Below the pieces are notes generated by a model. It had not been told where the DNA came from. It did no database searches and worked only from the letters and a program-made list of their open reading frames with translations. From Chrysogorgia sp. JL179-B06 (Eukaryota; Cnidaria; Anthozoa; Scleralcyonacea; Chrysogorgiidae), in the NCBI GenBank assembly GCA_035772405.1, contig JAYKKM010000307.1, positions 1,165,051 to 1,229,050 of the forward strand: a stretch of DNA of 64,000 bases, in the 5' to 3' direction. The position numbers and the translations under genes are program-made. Positions 63,946-64,000 of the stretch are shown here, piece after piece; position 1 is the first letter of the stretch; each line of letters starts with the position of its first letter.

Positions 63946-64000
63946 TTCAAGGAGTTTGTTTTAACTCCAAAAAGGGAGTAAAAAAAAAAGGTACAGAACC

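Noticed and set aside
63614..63981. Two long overlapping frames rich in Tyr/Met/Ser/Cys
   Set aside because: They translate the (TGTCTATA)n/(TATG)n microsatellite and are not genes.

Overview
The window is AT-rich eukaryotic nuclear DNA, most likely from an invertebrate animal. The evidence is spliced genes (PHD-finger, KDZ and Mutator-like transposase genes with GT-AG introns), a CR1/L2-type LINE, a Crypton-type recombinase, several MITE-like inverted-repeat elements, microsatellites and a satellite array. The species cannot be named from sequence alone. The first two thirds are dominated by two related, decayed endogenous virus-like elements of the Polinton/Maverick (adintovirus-like) class. 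The last third is ordinary host DNA packed with other transposons.

Region 1 (about 670-12,072) is a truncated Polinton-like element, called copy 1. From left to right it holds a protein-primed family-B DNA polymerase cut off before motifs B and C (minus strand), a small MG... protein broken by a MITE, a small conserved protein overlapping a SET-domain protein, a basic core-like protein, accessory genes, a Pro-rich/acidic protein, and a third-family gene that starts inside a large palindrome (11,020-12,072). The palindrome looks like two element ends joined head to head. The left side is cut by unrelated sequence and a 546-bp MITE. The right side passes through a small MITE into a HECT-domain remnant (about 12,550-13,093).

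Region 2 (13,808-46,337) is a 32.5-kb element with about 1.5-kb terminal inverted repeats. Each repeat contains a terminal 75-bp palindrome, ACGACCAG iteron-like repeats and a long hairpin of about 125-bp arms with a different loop at each end, reminiscent of parvovirus-type telomeres. Between the repeats are the Polinton hallmarks: DDE integrase, penton-like minor capsid, double-jelly-roll-like major capsid, A32/FtsK-like packaging ATPase and PolB. No protease was recognised. The same element carries unusual accessory genes: a Fic-domain protein, a SET-domain protein, a protein whose N-terminus resembles the histone H3 tail (ARVKQT), a four-member small gene family at the left end, and a two-exon Pro/acid-rich gene at the right end. 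A 2.9-kb Mutator-like transposon (40,358-43,256) is nested inside one viral gene. Most long genes carry frameshifts or in-frame stops, so the element looks like a fossil, although many indels lie in A-runs and assembly error is possible.

Region 3 (46,338-64,000) is host DNA. It holds a small spliced PHD-finger gene, MITEs, a five-copy satellite of about 185 bp, a Crypton-like tyrosine-recombinase pseudogene (50,988-52,396), a long multi-exon KDZ transposase-like gene on the minus strand (52,883-58,952), a decayed LINE with a 2A-like motif (59,150-62,600), a tRNA-like sequence and a (TGTCTATA)/(TATG) microsatellite.

Replication (PolB), integration (INT) and virion assembly (capsids, ATPase, basic core proteins) form the conserved viral core. 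The SET, H3-like and Fic genes suggest that the virus manipulated host chromatin or signalling. That last statement is inference.
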